Made by a program: the position numbers and the translations under genes
Shown here: positions 26,838 to 36,205 of the stretch, in pieces
Position numbering within the stretch: position 1 is the stretch's first letter
Layout of the letters: each line of letters opens with the position of its first letter
NCBI RefSeq assembly: GCF_004155535.1
Contig: NZ_RYUH01000006.1
Span: forward strand, 35,233 to 99,232
Source: Bifidobacterium pseudolongum subsp. globosum
Lineage (GTDB): Bacteria > Actinomycetota > Actinomycetes > Actinomycetales > Bifidobacteriaceae
Length of the DNA stretch: 64,000 nucleotides
Direction of reading: 5' to 3'
The notes under the pieces: model-generated
The model's input: the letters and a program-made list of their open reading frames with translations, nothing else
Databases searched by the model: none
Told to the model about the DNA's origin: nothing

Positions 26838-27971
26838 ATGACAGCACTGCGCGGACCTGACAGTTCGCAGGACGCACTGCTCGACGAGCATGCGGTGGTC
26901 CCCGAGACCGTGGACGTCAACATACGCCAGCTCGACCCGATTCCGGCGCCACGCTATTTCATCAAGGAACTGCCGTTGACCGACGCGATGCGCGACCTCG
27001 TGCTCGACTCGCGCAGCCAGATCCGCGACGTGCTGCACGGCCGCGACGACCGCCTGCTCGCGATCGTCGGCCCCTGCTCGATCCACGACCCGAAGGCCGC
27101 GCACGAGTACGCGACGCGCCTTGCCGCGCTCAACCGCGAACTGGGCGACCGCCTGCTGATCGTGATGCGCGTCTATTTCGAAAAACCGCGCACCACGATC
27201 GGGTGGAAGGGCCTGATCAACGACCCCGACCTCAACGGCCGCTTCGACATCCGCAAAGGCATGTGGCTCGCGCGCAAGGTGCTCACCGACGTGCTTTCGC
27301 TCGGCCTGCCCGCCGCCACCGAATGGCTCGACCCGATCACCCCGCAGTACCTGTGCGACCTGGTCAGCTGGGGCGCGATCGGCGCGCGCAACACCGAAAG
27401 CCAGGTGCACCGCGAGCTCGCGAGCGGCATGAGCATGCCGATCGGCTTCAAGAACGCCACCGACGGCTCGATCAAGCCGGCCGCCGACTCCTGCTTCTCC
27501 GCCGCCAACGAACACCACTTCCTCTCCATCAACTTGGACGGCCAGGTGATCTCGGCCGAAACGAAGGGCAACCCGGACTGCCATCTCGTGCTGCGCGGCT
27601 CGAGCTGTGGCCCCAACTACGATCCCGTTTCGGTGGCCCGCGCCCTCGACGACCTCAAGGCCTCGAAGGCGGCCGGCCCGAGCGACCACGGCCTCATCAT
27701 CGACGCCGCGCACGGCAACTGCGGCAAGGACGAAGTGGTCGAAGCGCAGGTGATCGAAGACATCGCCTCGCGTGTGGCCGCCGGCGAACGCGGCATCCTG
27801 GGCATCATGATGGAAAGCTTCCTCGTGGGCGGCCATCAGGACCCGGCCCCGCTCGACCAGCTCGTCTACGGGCAGTCGGTGACCGACGCCTGCGTGCCGT
27901 GGGACCGCACCGAACAGGTGCTGCGCGAGCTCGCCGACGCCGTGGCCACCCGCCGCGCCACCGCCGAGTGA
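26838..27971 (+). CDS. aroG: 3-deoxy-7-phosphoheptulonate synthase, copy 1
   Basis: A 377-residue class I DAHP synthase catalysing the first shikimate-pathway step from phosphoenolpyruvate and erythrose 4-phosphate. Motifs are VGPCSIHDPKAAHEYATRL, VYFEKPRTTIGWKGLINDP, GARNTESQVHRELASG and DAAHGNCGKDEV with the metal ligands. The N-terminal extension may carry feedback regulation. ATG 26838 follows AAGAGGAGAC. A closely related second copy lies 2.2 kb downstream. The two may differ in amino-acid feedback; the sequence alone does not tell which is which. Confidence 0.96.
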   Translation: MTALRGPDSSQDALLDEHAVVPETVDVNIRQLDPIPAPRYFIKELPLTDAMRDLVLDSRSQIRDVLHGRDDRLLAIVGPCSIHDPKAAHEYATRLAALNRELGDRLLIVMRVYFEKPRTTIGWKGLINDPDLNGRFDIRKGMWLARKVLTDVLSLGLPAATEWLDPITPQYLCDLVSWGAIGARNTESQVHRELASGMSMPIGFKNATDGSIKPAADSCFSAANEHHFLSINLDGQVISAETKGNPDCHLVLRGSSCGPNYDPVSVARALDDLKASKAAGPSDHGLIIDAAHGNCGKDEVVEAQVIEDIASRVAAGERGILGIMMESFLVGGHQDPAPLDQLVYGQSVTDACVPWDRTEQVLRELADAVATRRATAE

Positions 27972-28010
27972 ACGCACCACCACCATCCACACCACTATTG
28001 AGGGGGCATC

Positions 28011-30077
28011 ATGCCGCGAATCGTCGTGAGCGGTGTGCCGACAACCGCGAGCCGCCATATCGCCGTCCTTGACGGCATGCGCGCGCTCGCGATCATCGGG
28101 GTGATCGGCTACCACACGCGCCCCTCACTGCTGCCGGGCGGATTCCTGGGCGTCACGCTGTTCTTCGTGGTCAGCGGGTTCCTGCTCACGCGCAGCATGG
28201 TCAACCTGTTCGAACGCCTGCGCTTCTCGTACCCCCACTTTCTGCGCGGCCGTGTGCGCCGCCTCTGGCCGAGCGTGCTCGCCACCATCGCGGGCACGGC
28301 GATCCTCGTGTACTGCATGGCGCCGTCGCTGCTGCCCAAGGTGCGTGGCGACGCGCTGCCAAGCGCGCTGTTCTACAGCAACTGGTCGTTCATCTTCCGC
28401 AAACTCTCGTATTTCCAAGCGGCCGGCCTGCCTTCGCCACTGACGCACCTGTGGTTCACGAGCCTCATCATGCAGTTCTATGTGCTGTGGCCGTTGCTGT
28501 TCGTGCTGATCTTCCAACTCTGTCGTTCGCGCGTCGCGCGTGCGGCCGTCATCGGCGCGCTCGCATTGGCGTCGTCGCTCGAGATGCTGCTGCTGTACAC
28601 GCCCGGGCAAGACACCTCGCGCATCTACTACGGGCTCGACACGCGCGCCGCCGAACTGCTCGTCGGCGCCGCGCTCGCCGTGCTGATGCACCGGCGCGCG
28701 GGCCGCCAGGACGACGAGTTCGCACACGACCCGCCGCGCTGGCAGTTCTTCAGCCGCACGGTGCATGTGCGCGGGCGCGAACTGCGCGTCACCGGCCAGC
28801 AGCTCGTCAACGCGCTCGGTTTCGCGCTGCTCGTGGTGTTCTGCGTCTGCTTCGCCGTCGTCGACCCGCAGTCGGCGTGGCTCTACTGCGGCGGCTATCT
28901 GCTGTTCGCGCTGCTCGCCGCCGCCATGATCTGGGCAGGCATGCACTCGGGCGTGTTCATGCGCGCGATGGGCGCCAAGGTGTGCAGCTACATCGGCTCG
29001 CGTTCGTTCTCGCTGTATCTGGTGCATTATCCGCTGCTCGTGGTGCTCAATCCGGCCACGCGCACCACGCCGCTGCCATGGTGGGGCTATCTCGGTCAGT
29101 TCGCGCTCATCCTGGCGGTGGGCGAGGTCTTCTTCCAGCTCATCGAGGCGATGCGCGGCACGCCGTGGCTGCCGTGGCTCACCCGCGCACAATCGGCGGA
29201 TGGCTCCGTGCAGGGGACGGCCGGCGAGCGCCTTGGCCGCCGTTTCGCCGCCTCCGGCAATGCCGCCGTGCGTGCGATCGGCATAGCGGGCGGGCGTTTC
29301 GCCACGCTCACCGCACGCCTGCGCCCGGGCGCCGTGGTGGGCATCGTCGCCGGCGTGCTGGCCGTGCTGGTGCTCATGCTGCCGCTCAACTGGCAGGCGA
29401 TCGCCCACGCGCGCGCCGTGCAGCTGCGCCCCGAACTCGCGCTCACGGCCGAACAGGCGCGCAAACAACTCGCCACACAGACCCCGCAGCCGCAGCAGCC
29501 GTCATCCGCCTCGCCCACGCAAACCGCGCAACCGCAGGTGAGCGCGCTCAAGGTACCCAACAACCTCGACCCCTCGCGCTGGCAGTGCGACGCCGCCGCG
29601 CAGCAGTGCAGCGTGCGCATGCTCATGATCGGCGATTCGGTCACGGCGGGCGTGGCGCAGACGCTGCAACAGCACTTCCCGCAGGCGCACATCGACGGCG
29701 CGGTGAGCCGGCAGTTCGCCACGGGCGAGGACCTGCTCGCCCAGTTCCTGGGCAGTGGCGAGGACCCGCAGGTCATCGTCTTCGCGCTCGGCACGAACGG
29801 CGCCGCCACGCCCGAACAGGCCGAGCATGTGGTGCAGCTCGCCGCGGGCCGGCCGCTGTATTTCGTCACGGCGCTCGCGCCGGTGGATTGGACCGCCGCG
29901 TCGAACGCCACGTTCCAGCAAGTGGCCGCCGCGCACCCCAACGTGGGGATCATCGACTGGTCCGCGCTCGCCACCGCCCACCCCGAATACCTGTACGACG
30001 ACGGCACGCACCCCAACGAGCTGGGCACGCAGGCGTACGAGCAGCAGCTGTACAACGCGCTGTGCCCGCACGACTGA
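28011..30077 (+). CDS. Acyltransferase 3 / SGNH fusion membrane protein (OatA type)
   Basis: A 688-residue protein. It starts with an acyltransferase-3 membrane domain (about residues 20-390, roughly ten helices) holding VLDGMRALAIIGVIGYHTRP, with the conserved His, and FFVVSGFLLTRS. A Pro/Gln-rich linker follows (about 490-515). The extracellular SGNH hydrolase-like domain has IGDSVTAG near residue 541 and DGTHPNELG near 665. Such proteins O-acetylate peptidoglycan or envelope polysaccharides. ATG 28011 is preceded by GAGGGGG. It sits between the two DAHP synthase genes with no obvious metabolic connection. Confidence 0.92.
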   Translation: MPRIVVSGVPTTASRHIAVLDGMRALAIIGVIGYHTRPSLLPGGFLGVTLFFVVSGFLLTRSMVNLFERLRFSYPHFLRGRVRRLWPSVLATIAGTAILVYCMAPSLLPKVRGDALPSALFYSNWSFIFRKLSYFQAAGLPSPLTHLWFTSLIMQFYVLWPLLFVLIFQLCRSRVARAAVIGALALASSLEMLLLYTPGQDTSRIYYGLDTRAAELLVGAALAVLMHRRAGRQDDEFAHDPPRWQFFSRTVHVRGRELRVTGQQLVNALGFALLVVFCVCFAVVDPQSAWLYCGGYLLFALLAAAMIWAGMHSGVFMRAMGAKVCSYIGSRSFSLYLVHYPLLVVLNPATRTTPLPWWGYLGQFALILAVGEVFFQLIEAMRGTPWLPWLTRAQSADGSVQGTAGERLGRRFAASGNAAVRAIGIAGGRFATLTARLRPGAVVGIVAGVLAVLVLMLPLNWQAIAHARAVQLRPELALTAEQARKQLATQTPQPQQPSSASPTQTAQPQVSALKVPNNLDPSRWQCDAAAQQCSVRMLMIGDSVTAGVAQTLQQHFPQAHIDGAVSRQFATGEDLLAQFLGSGEDPQVIVFALGTNGAATPEQAEHVVQLAAGRPLYFVTALAPVDWTAASNATFQQVAAAHPNVGIIDWSALATAHPEYLYDDGTHPNELGTQAYEQQLYNALCPHD

Positions 30078-30134
30078 TGCGGCGCGCGCACGGTGTTATC
30101 GTAGAGGCAGCAATCAGCGAAGGAGGAGCACGGC

Positions 30135-31379
30135 ATGGCACACGACCCGCATACGCCGCAGTTCGAGGACCACACGCGCGCCATCGCGCAAGGCAGGCCG
30201 CTCACGTATACGCCCGAGCAGCTGCACGCCGTGCACCAGATCGTGGCCGAAGGCGGCAATCCCCTCACCGACATGCATGATCTGCCGCGGTGGGAGGACG
30301 AAGTGGGCATCGACCGCATCATCAACCGCCGTGTGATGGAGCTGGATCCGCTGCCCACGCCCGCGCAGGTGCTCTCCGAACTGCCGTTGGACGCCAGTGC
30401 ACGCCATCTGGTCGCCTCCTCGCGTGACGAGATCCGCGCATGCCTGTATGGGCAGGACGACCGTCTGCTCGTGCTTGTGGGACCGTGCTCCGTGCACGAC
30501 CCGGCCGCCGCGCTCGATTACGCGCGCCGGCTCGAGCATGTGCGCCGCGAACTCGAGAACGAACTGCTCATCGTGATGCGCGTCTATTTCGAAAAACCGC
30601 GCTCGACGGTGGGGTGGAAGGGCCTGATCAACGACCCGGACATCGACGGCAGCCACAACATCCAAAAGGGCCTGCTGCTCGCGCGCAAGACATTGCTCGA
30701 CGTGCTCGGCGCCGGTCTTGCGGCGGCCACCGAGTTCCTGGAGCCCACAAGCCCGCAGTACATCTCCGACGCGGTGAGCTGGGGTGCGATCGGCGCGCGC
30801 AACACCGAAAGCCAGGTGCACCGGCAGCTCGCGAGCGGGCTGTCGATGCCGATCGGCTTCAAGAACGCCACCGACGGCTCCGTCAAGGCCGCGGTCAACG
30901 GCTGCTTCGCCGCCGCCCAACAACACACGTTCTTCGGCATCGACCACATGGGCCGCGCCTGCGCCGTCGAGACGATCGGCAACCCCGACTGCCATGTCGT
31001 GCTGCGCGGGTCGAGCTCGGGGCCGAACTACGACGCCGATTCGGTCGCGCAGGCCATGGAGGCGGTGCGCGCGCAGATGCCCGCCGATTCGGCCGCCGCA
31101 CATGGTCTGATCATCGACTGCTCGCACGGCAACTCCGGCAAGGACGACGTGCGTCAGGCGCATGTGGTCCGTGAGATCGCCGCGCGCGTGGCCCAAGGAG
31201 AACCCGGTATCACCGGCATCATGATGGAAAGCTTCCTCGAAGGAGGCAACCAGCCGGCCGCGCCGCTCAACCAGCTCGTCTACGGCAAGTCGATCACCGA
31301 CAAATGCCTCAGCTGGCCCGTCACCGAACAACTGCTGCACGAGCTCGCCGAAGCCGTGCGCACCCGCCGCTGGAACTGA
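30135..31379 (+). CDS. 3-deoxy-7-phosphoheptulonate synthase, copy 2
   Basis: A 414-residue class I DAHP synthase, longer than copy 1 by an N-terminal segment of about 45 residues. The same motifs are present: VGPCSVHDPAAALDYARRL, VYFEKPRSTVGWKGLINDP, GARNTESQVHRQLASG and DCSHGNSGKDDV. Long stretches of DNA are nearly identical to copy 1, for instance around the GLINDP and ARNTESQ codons, so they arose by duplication or are kept similar by gene conversion. ATG 30135 follows AAGGAGGAG. mtnN follows after 26 bp and may be in the same transcript. Confidence 0.96.
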   Translation: MAHDPHTPQFEDHTRAIAQGRPLTYTPEQLHAVHQIVAEGGNPLTDMHDLPRWEDEVGIDRIINRRVMELDPLPTPAQVLSELPLDASARHLVASSRDEIRACLYGQDDRLLVLVGPCSVHDPAAALDYARRLEHVRRELENELLIVMRVYFEKPRSTVGWKGLINDPDIDGSHNIQKGLLLARKTLLDVLGAGLAAATEFLEPTSPQYISDAVSWGAIGARNTESQVHRQLASGLSMPIGFKNATDGSVKAAVNGCFAAAQQHTFFGIDHMGRACAVETIGNPDCHVVLRGSSSGPNYDADSVAQAMEAVRAQMPADSAAAHGLIIDCSHGNSGKDDVRQAHVVREIAARVAQGEPGITGIMMESFLEGGNQPAAPLNQLVYGKSITDKCLSWPVTEQLLHELAEAVRTRRWN

Positions 31380-31405
31380 CCGCACCATCAACGAATCGAG
31401 GAACC

Positions 31406-32101
31406 ATGACCCGTACCGTCGCCATCATCAGCGCCCTGGAAGAAGAGGCCGCGCACATCGCCGACGCGTGCACCAACGTGCGCGAGGAGCACCGCGCGAG
31501 CCTCGCCGTGCTGCACGGCGAACTCACCACGGACGCCGGCGAGCCGCTGCGCGTGGTCATCGCGGTGGGCGGCATGGGCCTGGTGAACGCCGCGGCCACC
31601 ACGCAATACCTCATCGACTGCGCCGAACCGGACGCCGTGATCTTCTCCGGCATCGCCGGCAACCTCAACCCCGAACTGCACGTCAACGACATCGTGCTCG
31701 GCGGCACGCTGCGCTACCTCGACACCGACATGCGCCTCGTGGGCCAGTGGAAGCCCGGCACCCCGGAGTTCCACTCCGACCCGCAGCTGATCGCGCTCGC
31801 CGAGAATGTACTGAGCGAGATGGGCATCAACCACATCACCGGCGTCATCGCCTCGGGCAATTACTTCGTGGATTCGCCCGAGCAGATCGAACGCGTGATC
31901 AGCCTCACGCACGCCGACGCGGTGGAGATGGAAGGCGCGGCAGTCGTGCATGTGGCCGCGCGCAACGACGTGCCGGCGCTCGTGATCCGCGCGATGAGCG
32001 ACAACGCGGACACTGATTACGAGGAGTTCCGCGACTTCGACATCTCCGAATACGCCGACACCGCCGCGCACATCGCCGTCACGATGCTGCGGCGCATGTA
32101 G
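31406..32101 (+). CDS. mtnN: 5'-methylthioadenosine/S-adenosylhomocysteine nucleosidase
   Basis: A 231-residue nucleosidase that cleaves MTA and SAH to adenine and the thioribose, a step of methionine salvage and of the activated-methyl cycle. Motifs are the N-terminal IISALEEEAAHI (Glu), GGMGLVNAAATTQYLI, FSGIAGNLNPELHVNDIV and VEMEGAAVVHVA with the nucleophile-orienting Glu. RAMSDNAD holds the catalytic Asp. ATG 31406 follows CGAGGAAC. Confidence 0.94.
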   Translation: MTRTVAIISALEEEAAHIADACTNVREEHRASLAVLHGELTTDAGEPLRVVIAVGGMGLVNAAATTQYLIDCAEPDAVIFSGIAGNLNPELHVNDIVLGGTLRYLDTDMRLVGQWKPGTPEFHSDPQLIALAENVLSEMGINHITGVIASGNYFVDSPEQIERVISLTHADAVEMEGAAVVHVAARNDVPALVIRAMSDNADTDYEEFRDFDISEYADTAAHIAVTMLRRM

Positions 32102-32143
32102 CCAGGCGTCGCGCGCAATGCGAACGAGAAGGGGGAGCGCGAT

Positions 32144-33319
32144 ATGCCGGCGGTAGGAATCGTGGCCGTGCTCGGTGCGGCCCTGCTCGTGGTGCTCGTC
32201 GCGTCCCTCATCGCCTATCAGGCGGGGCGCGCGCGTGAACGAGACCGGTCACCAAGCGTGGCCGCCCTGTTCGATGGCGTCGCCGACCCGGACGCCGTCG
32301 ATGGCGAGCGCCGCATGCTCGCGATGCTCGGGGAGTCCGTCATCATCACCGACGTGCATGGCAACGTCATCGTGTCGAACACCGCGGCCGCGGAGCATGG
32401 CCTCGTGTTCGACGGCCGTCTGACCGACGATGGCGTCCGCGGGCTCATCGCCAGCGCCGTGGAAGGCCGCGAGCCGGTGCATGCGGACATCGAACTCGAC
32501 GGGGGACCACAGGCGCGGCATATCGCCGTGACCGCGCAGCCGATATCCGCATGCCGCGTGGCCGTGGTGTGCACCGACACCGGCTACCGGCGGAGCGTGG
32601 ACCGCATGCGCCGCGACTTCGTGACGAACGTGTCCCACGAACTGAAGACGCCGGTCGGCGCGATCATGCTGCTCAGCGAGACGATCGCCGACGCGGGCGA
32701 TGACGTGGAGATGATCCGGCATTTCGCAGGCCGCATCGGCATGGAGGCGCAACGGCTCGACGGGCTGGTGCGCAGGCTCATCGAACTGGGGCGCATGCAG
32801 GGCACCGGCGACCGGCCGAAACAGGCGGTCGACGCGCGCGACCTGGTGCACGGCGCCATCGCCGACACCGAGGTGACCGCCGCCGCACGGCATACGGATG
32901 TGCGCATGCGCGACGGTGCCGGGGGCCGGCCGCTCGCCGTGTGCGTGGATGCCACCGCTGTGCACATCGCTCTCAAGAACCTCGTGGAGAACGCGATCAA
33001 CTATTCGCCAGAGCGCAGCGACGTGACCGTCGACATCACACAGGCGGATGGCCATGTGCGCATCCGCGTCATCGACCATGGCGTCGGCATCCCGCAGCCG
33101 CTGCAGGGGCGCATCTTCGAACGGTTCTACCGCGTCGACCCGGCACGCTCGCGCCTCACGGGAGGCACCGGTCTCGGATTGTCGATCGCGAACCACCATA
33201 TCCGCGCCAACGGTGGCACGATAGACGTGTGGTCGAAGCCCGGCGAAGGCTCGACCTTCACCGTGGCGCTGCCGCTCGCCGGCACCGCCGGCAACATGGA
33301 CAAGGAGCATGAACGATGA
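32144..33319 (+). CDS. Sensor histidine kinase of a phosphate-type two-component system
   Basis: A 391-residue SenX3/PhoR-like kinase. One N-terminal membrane helix (residues about 4-26) is followed by a PAS-like region (about 60-150). The HisKA box is VSHELKTPVGAIMLLSE, with the phosphorylated His near residue 166. The ATPase domain has an N-box (NLVENAINYSPE), G1 (DHGVGIPQ), an F-box (IFERFYR) and G2 (GGTGLGLSI). Its stop overlaps the start of the response regulator (ATGA), and two pst operons follow. It therefore most likely senses phosphate supply through PstSCAB. Confidence 0.92.
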   Translation: MPAVGIVAVLGAALLVVLVASLIAYQAGRARERDRSPSVAALFDGVADPDAVDGERRMLAMLGESVIITDVHGNVIVSNTAAAEHGLVFDGRLTDDGVRGLIASAVEGREPVHADIELDGGPQARHIAVTAQPISACRVAVVCTDTGYRRSVDRMRRDFVTNVSHELKTPVGAIMLLSETIADAGDDVEMIRHFAGRIGMEAQRLDGLVRRLIELGRMQGTGDRPKQAVDARDLVHGAIADTEVTAAARHTDVRMRDGAGGRPLAVCVDATAVHIALKNLVENAINYSPERSDVTVDITQADGHVRIRVIDHGVGIPQPLQGRIFERFYRVDPARSRLTGGTGLGLSIANHHIRANGGTIDVWSKPGEGSTFTVALPLAGTAGNMDKEHER

Positions 33320-34020
33320 CACGCATACTCGTCGTCGAAGACGAGCCGTCCTACCTTGAGCCGCTGCTCTTCCAACTGGCGCGCGAAGGCTACGAGGCGC
33401 ATGGCGCCGCAAGTGGTGAGGAAGGGTGGGCGCTCTACGAGGAGATGCCCTTCGACCTGGTCATCCTCGACCTCATGCTCCCCGGCATATCGGGCATGAC
33501 GCTCTGCCGGCGCATCCGTGAGACACATCCGGTGCCCATCATCATGGTGACCGCGAAATCGACGGAGAACGACGTGATCGTGGGCCTTGAAATCGGGGCC
33601 GACGACTATGTGACCAAACCATATTCGTTCCGTGAGCTGCTCGCGCGCATCCATGCGGTGCTACGCCGCAGCCTCGAGCCGCAGTCCAACAGCGCGCCGG
33701 TGGCCGATGAGACACTCGTCTGCGGGCCGGTGTCCATGGACGTGGCCTCGCACGAAGTGCGCATCAACGGCGTCCTCACGGCGTTCCCACTCAAGGAATT
33801 CGAGGTGCTCGAATACCTGATGCGCAACAAAGGGCGTGTGCTGACCCGGCAGCAGCTCATCGGCCGGGTGTGGGGCAGTAATTATGTGGGCGACACGAAG
33901 ACCCTCGACGTGCACATCAAACGCATCCGCGCGAAGATCGAGCACGATCCCTCGAACCCGTCGATGCTTACGACCGTGCGCGGGCTCGGCTACCGGATCA
34001 GCGGCGAACCTTCACACTGA
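33316..34020 (+). CDS. OmpR-family response regulator (RegX3/PhoB-like)
   Basis: A 234-residue DNA-binding regulator. The receiver domain shows the acidic pocket ILVVEDEPS, the phospho-acceptor Asp in VILDLMLPG near residue 52, Thr/Ala in MVTAKS, and Lys in YVTKPYS. A winged-helix effector follows from about residue 135, with LTRQQLIGRVWG and TLDVHIKRIRAKIE. It should bind the direct-repeat PHO boxes seen before both pstS genes. A PHO-box-like repeat overlaps its own stop codon. Translationally coupled to the kinase. Confidence 0.93.
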   Translation: MTRILVVEDEPSYLEPLLFQLAREGYEAHGAASGEEGWALYEEMPFDLVILDLMLPGISGMTLCRRIRETHPVPIIMVTAKSTENDVIVGLEIGADDYVTKPYSFRELLARIHAVLRRSLEPQSNSAPVADETLVCGPVSMDVASHEVRINGVLTAFPLKEFEVLEYLMRNKGRVLTRQQLIGRVWGSNYVGDTKTLDVHIKRIRAKIEHDPSNPSMLTTVRGLGYRISGEPSH

Positions 34021-34031
34021 GTTCATGTTCA
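34010..34031 (+). promoter_or_regulatory. PHO-box-like direct repeat upstream of pstS copy 1
   Basis: Two adjacent 11-bp units, CTTCACACTGA and GTTCATGTTCA, fit the actinobacterial PHO-box pattern of G(G/T)TCAYYY-type repeats spaced 11 bp. They overlap the end of the response-regulator gene, about 75 bp before the pstS start. They are weaker than the repeats before copy 2. Confidence 0.5.
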
Positions 34032-34106
34032 CCGGCCATCGGCATCGCCGTCCTCCCGTACACTGGTGTGGTCGGATAGAATGGCATCGTGACCAAAGGA
34101 AACCAC

Positions 34107-35222
34107 ATGCATACCAATCTTGCGCGGCGCGCGTTCGCGGCATTGTGTGGCGTGGCGCTCGCCGTTGCCGCAGCGGCATGCGGAGACAACACGGATCCGT
34201 CGGACCGGCCGGTCTCCAACGCCTCGTCGATCTCGGGCAGTTTCGCCGGCGCCGGCGCGTCATCCCAGCAGACGGCCGTCGAAGCATGGATCGCGGGCTA
34301 CCAGAAGACCAACCCGGACGCGAAGATCTCGTACAATCCGTCCGGTTCCGGGGCGGGCGTCGTCACGTTCCTGACGGGTGCGACCGTCTGGGCCGGGTCC
34401 GACAAACCGCTCGACAGCGCGCAGGTCGAGGAATCCAAGCAGGTGTGCAGCGGCAGCACCGCGTTCGATGTGCCCGTCTACATCTCGCCGATCGCGATCG
34501 TCTTCAATCTGCGGGGCGTGTCCGACGCGGGCAAGCACATCAACATGGACGCCGCCACGATCGCGAAGGTGTTCAACGGCAAGATCACGCGTTGGAACGA
34601 CCCGACGCTGGCCAAGCAGAACCCGGACCTCGACCTGCCGGACCTGCCGATCACCGTGGTGCACCGTTCCGACAAATCCGGCACGACGCTCAACCTGCTC
34701 GAATACCTCAAGGCGACGGCCGGCAAGGACTGGCCATACCAGCTTTCCGAAAACTGGCCGAACGATGTGGGGCAGGGCGCCAAGGGCACCTCCGGTGTCA
34801 TCAGCACGATCGACCAGGCGAACGGCACCATCGGCTACGCCGACCTTTCGCAGGTGGGTGACATGGGCACCGTCGCCGTCAAAGTCGGCGACGAGTACAC
34901 CGAGATCTCGGCCGACGCCGCGTCGAAGGCCGTGGCCGATTCCAAGCTCGACGAATCCGTTCCGGGCGCCAACCGCGTCGTTCTGGACATCAACCATGCC
35001 ACGACGGAGCCAGGCGCGTACCCGATCGTGCTCGTCTCGTACGACATCGCATGCCCCATCTACCGCGATGAGAACACGGCGCGTTTCGCAAAGTCATGGC
35101 TTGGGTACATCACCGGCAAGGCAGGGCAGGACCAGGCGAAGAACGCGACCGGTTCCGCCCCGCTCCCCGAGAACATCGCCCAATACGTGCGCGCATCGAT
35201 AGACGCCATTGAAGTGAAGTGA
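34107..35222 (+). CDS. pstS: Phosphate ABC transporter, phosphate-binding lipoprotein, copy 1
   Basis: A 371-residue lipoprotein. The signal peptide ends in a lipobox (AVAAAAC, the Cys being the lipid-anchor residue). Phosphate-site segments follow: GAGASSQQTAVEAW, YNPSGSGAGVVTFLTG, and the SDKSGTTLN loop that contacts phosphate. It captures phosphate outside the membrane for PstCA. ATG 34107 is chosen because AAAGGA lies 7 bp upstream. A GTG at 34089 is in frame. Confidence 0.96.
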   Translation: MHTNLARRAFAALCGVALAVAAAACGDNTDPSDRPVSNASSISGSFAGAGASSQQTAVEAWIAGYQKTNPDAKISYNPSGSGAGVVTFLTGATVWAGSDKPLDSAQVEESKQVCSGSTAFDVPVYISPIAIVFNLRGVSDAGKHINMDAATIAKVFNGKITRWNDPTLAKQNPDLDLPDLPITVVHRSDKSGTTLNLLEYLKATAGKDWPYQLSENWPNDVGQGAKGTSGVISTIDQANGTIGYADLSQVGDMGTVAVKVGDEYTEISADAASKAVADSKLDESVPGANRVVLDINHATTEPGAYPIVLVSYDIACPIYRDENTARFAKSWLGYITGKAGQDQAKNATGSAPLPENIAQYVRASIDAIEVK

Positions 35223-35227
35223 GGCCC

Positions 35228-36205
35228 ATGTCCACGGCATCGAAACCATCAGCATCGCCCGCTGCGTCGTCGCTGACGCAACCGGTCAACGGGCAGAAGG
35301 CGGACCGCGTGTTCCGCGGCGTCGCCTATGCATGCGGCATCCTCATCCTCGTCACCCTCGCGGCGGTCGCCCTGTTCCTGCTGTTCCGTGCATGGCCGCT
35401 CATCGGCGGCGACCAGCAGGCGAACAGCGCGGTCATCGAGAACTTCACCGGCGGCAAAGCCAAGAGCTTCTGGGGGTATGTGGGCCCGCTGCTGTTCGGC
35501 ACCGTGCTCGTGGCGGCGCTCGCGCTTGTGCTCGCGTTCTTCGTCTCGATCGGCATCGCGCTGTTCATCTCGCATTACGCACCCAAGCGCCTCGCAGCGG
35601 TGCTCAGCTACATCGTCGACATCCTCGCTGCGATCCCCTCGGTCATCTACGGCCTATGGGGAGGCCTCGTGCTCGTGCCGGCGATCTACCCGTTCTGGAA
35701 CTGGATCGCCGAATACCTCGGCTGGATCCCGCTGTTCGCCGGGCCGGCCGCGAACCCGCCGCGCACCGTGGCGACCGTGGCGCTCGTGCTCGCGATCATG
35801 ATCCTGCCGATCATCACGTCGATCGCCCGCGACATCTTCCTGCAGACGCCGAAGCTCCTCGAAGAGGCGGCCCTTGGCCTGGGCGCCACCAAATGGGAGA
35901 TGATCAAACTGTCGGTGCTGCCGTTCGGCAAATCCGGCGTCATCTCGGCGTCGATGCTCGGCTTGGGACGTGCCCTCGGCGAGACGATGGCCGTGCTCAT
36001 GATCCTGTCTCCCGGCCTCAAATACTCGTTCAAGCTGCTGCAGGCGTCGCAGAACCAGACCATCGCCGCGAACATCGCCGCACAATACCCGGAAGCTGAC
36101 GGCATCGGCGTCTCGGTGCTCATCGGCACGGGCCTTGTGCTGTTCGTCATCACGTTCCTGGTGAATCTGCTCGCGCGCCGCATCACCGAGAAAGCGGGGA
36201 AGTGA
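35228..36205 (+). CDS. pstC: Phosphate ABC transporter permease PstC, copy 1
   Basis: About 325 residues with six predicted membrane helices. The EAA loop is QTPKLLEEAALGLGATKWEM, where the permease contacts PstB. GLGRALGETMAVLMILSPG is conserved in PstC. ATG 35228 is preceded by GTGAGG. GTG 35219 would overlap the pstS stop. Second gene of pstSCAB. Confidence 0.95.
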   Translation: MSTASKPSASPAASSLTQPVNGQKADRVFRGVAYACGILILVTLAAVALFLLFRAWPLIGGDQQANSAVIENFTGGKAKSFWGYVGPLLFGTVLVAALALVLAFFVSIGIALFISHYAPKRLAAVLSYIVDILAAIPSVIYGLWGGLVLVPAIYPFWNWIAEYLGWIPLFAGPAANPPRTVATVALVLAIMILPIITSIARDIFLQTPKLLEEAALGLGATKWEMIKLSVLPFGKSGVISASMLGLGRALGETMAVLMILSPGLKYSFKLLQASQNQTIAANIAAQYPEADGIGVSVLIGTGLVLFVITFLVNLLARRITEKAGK

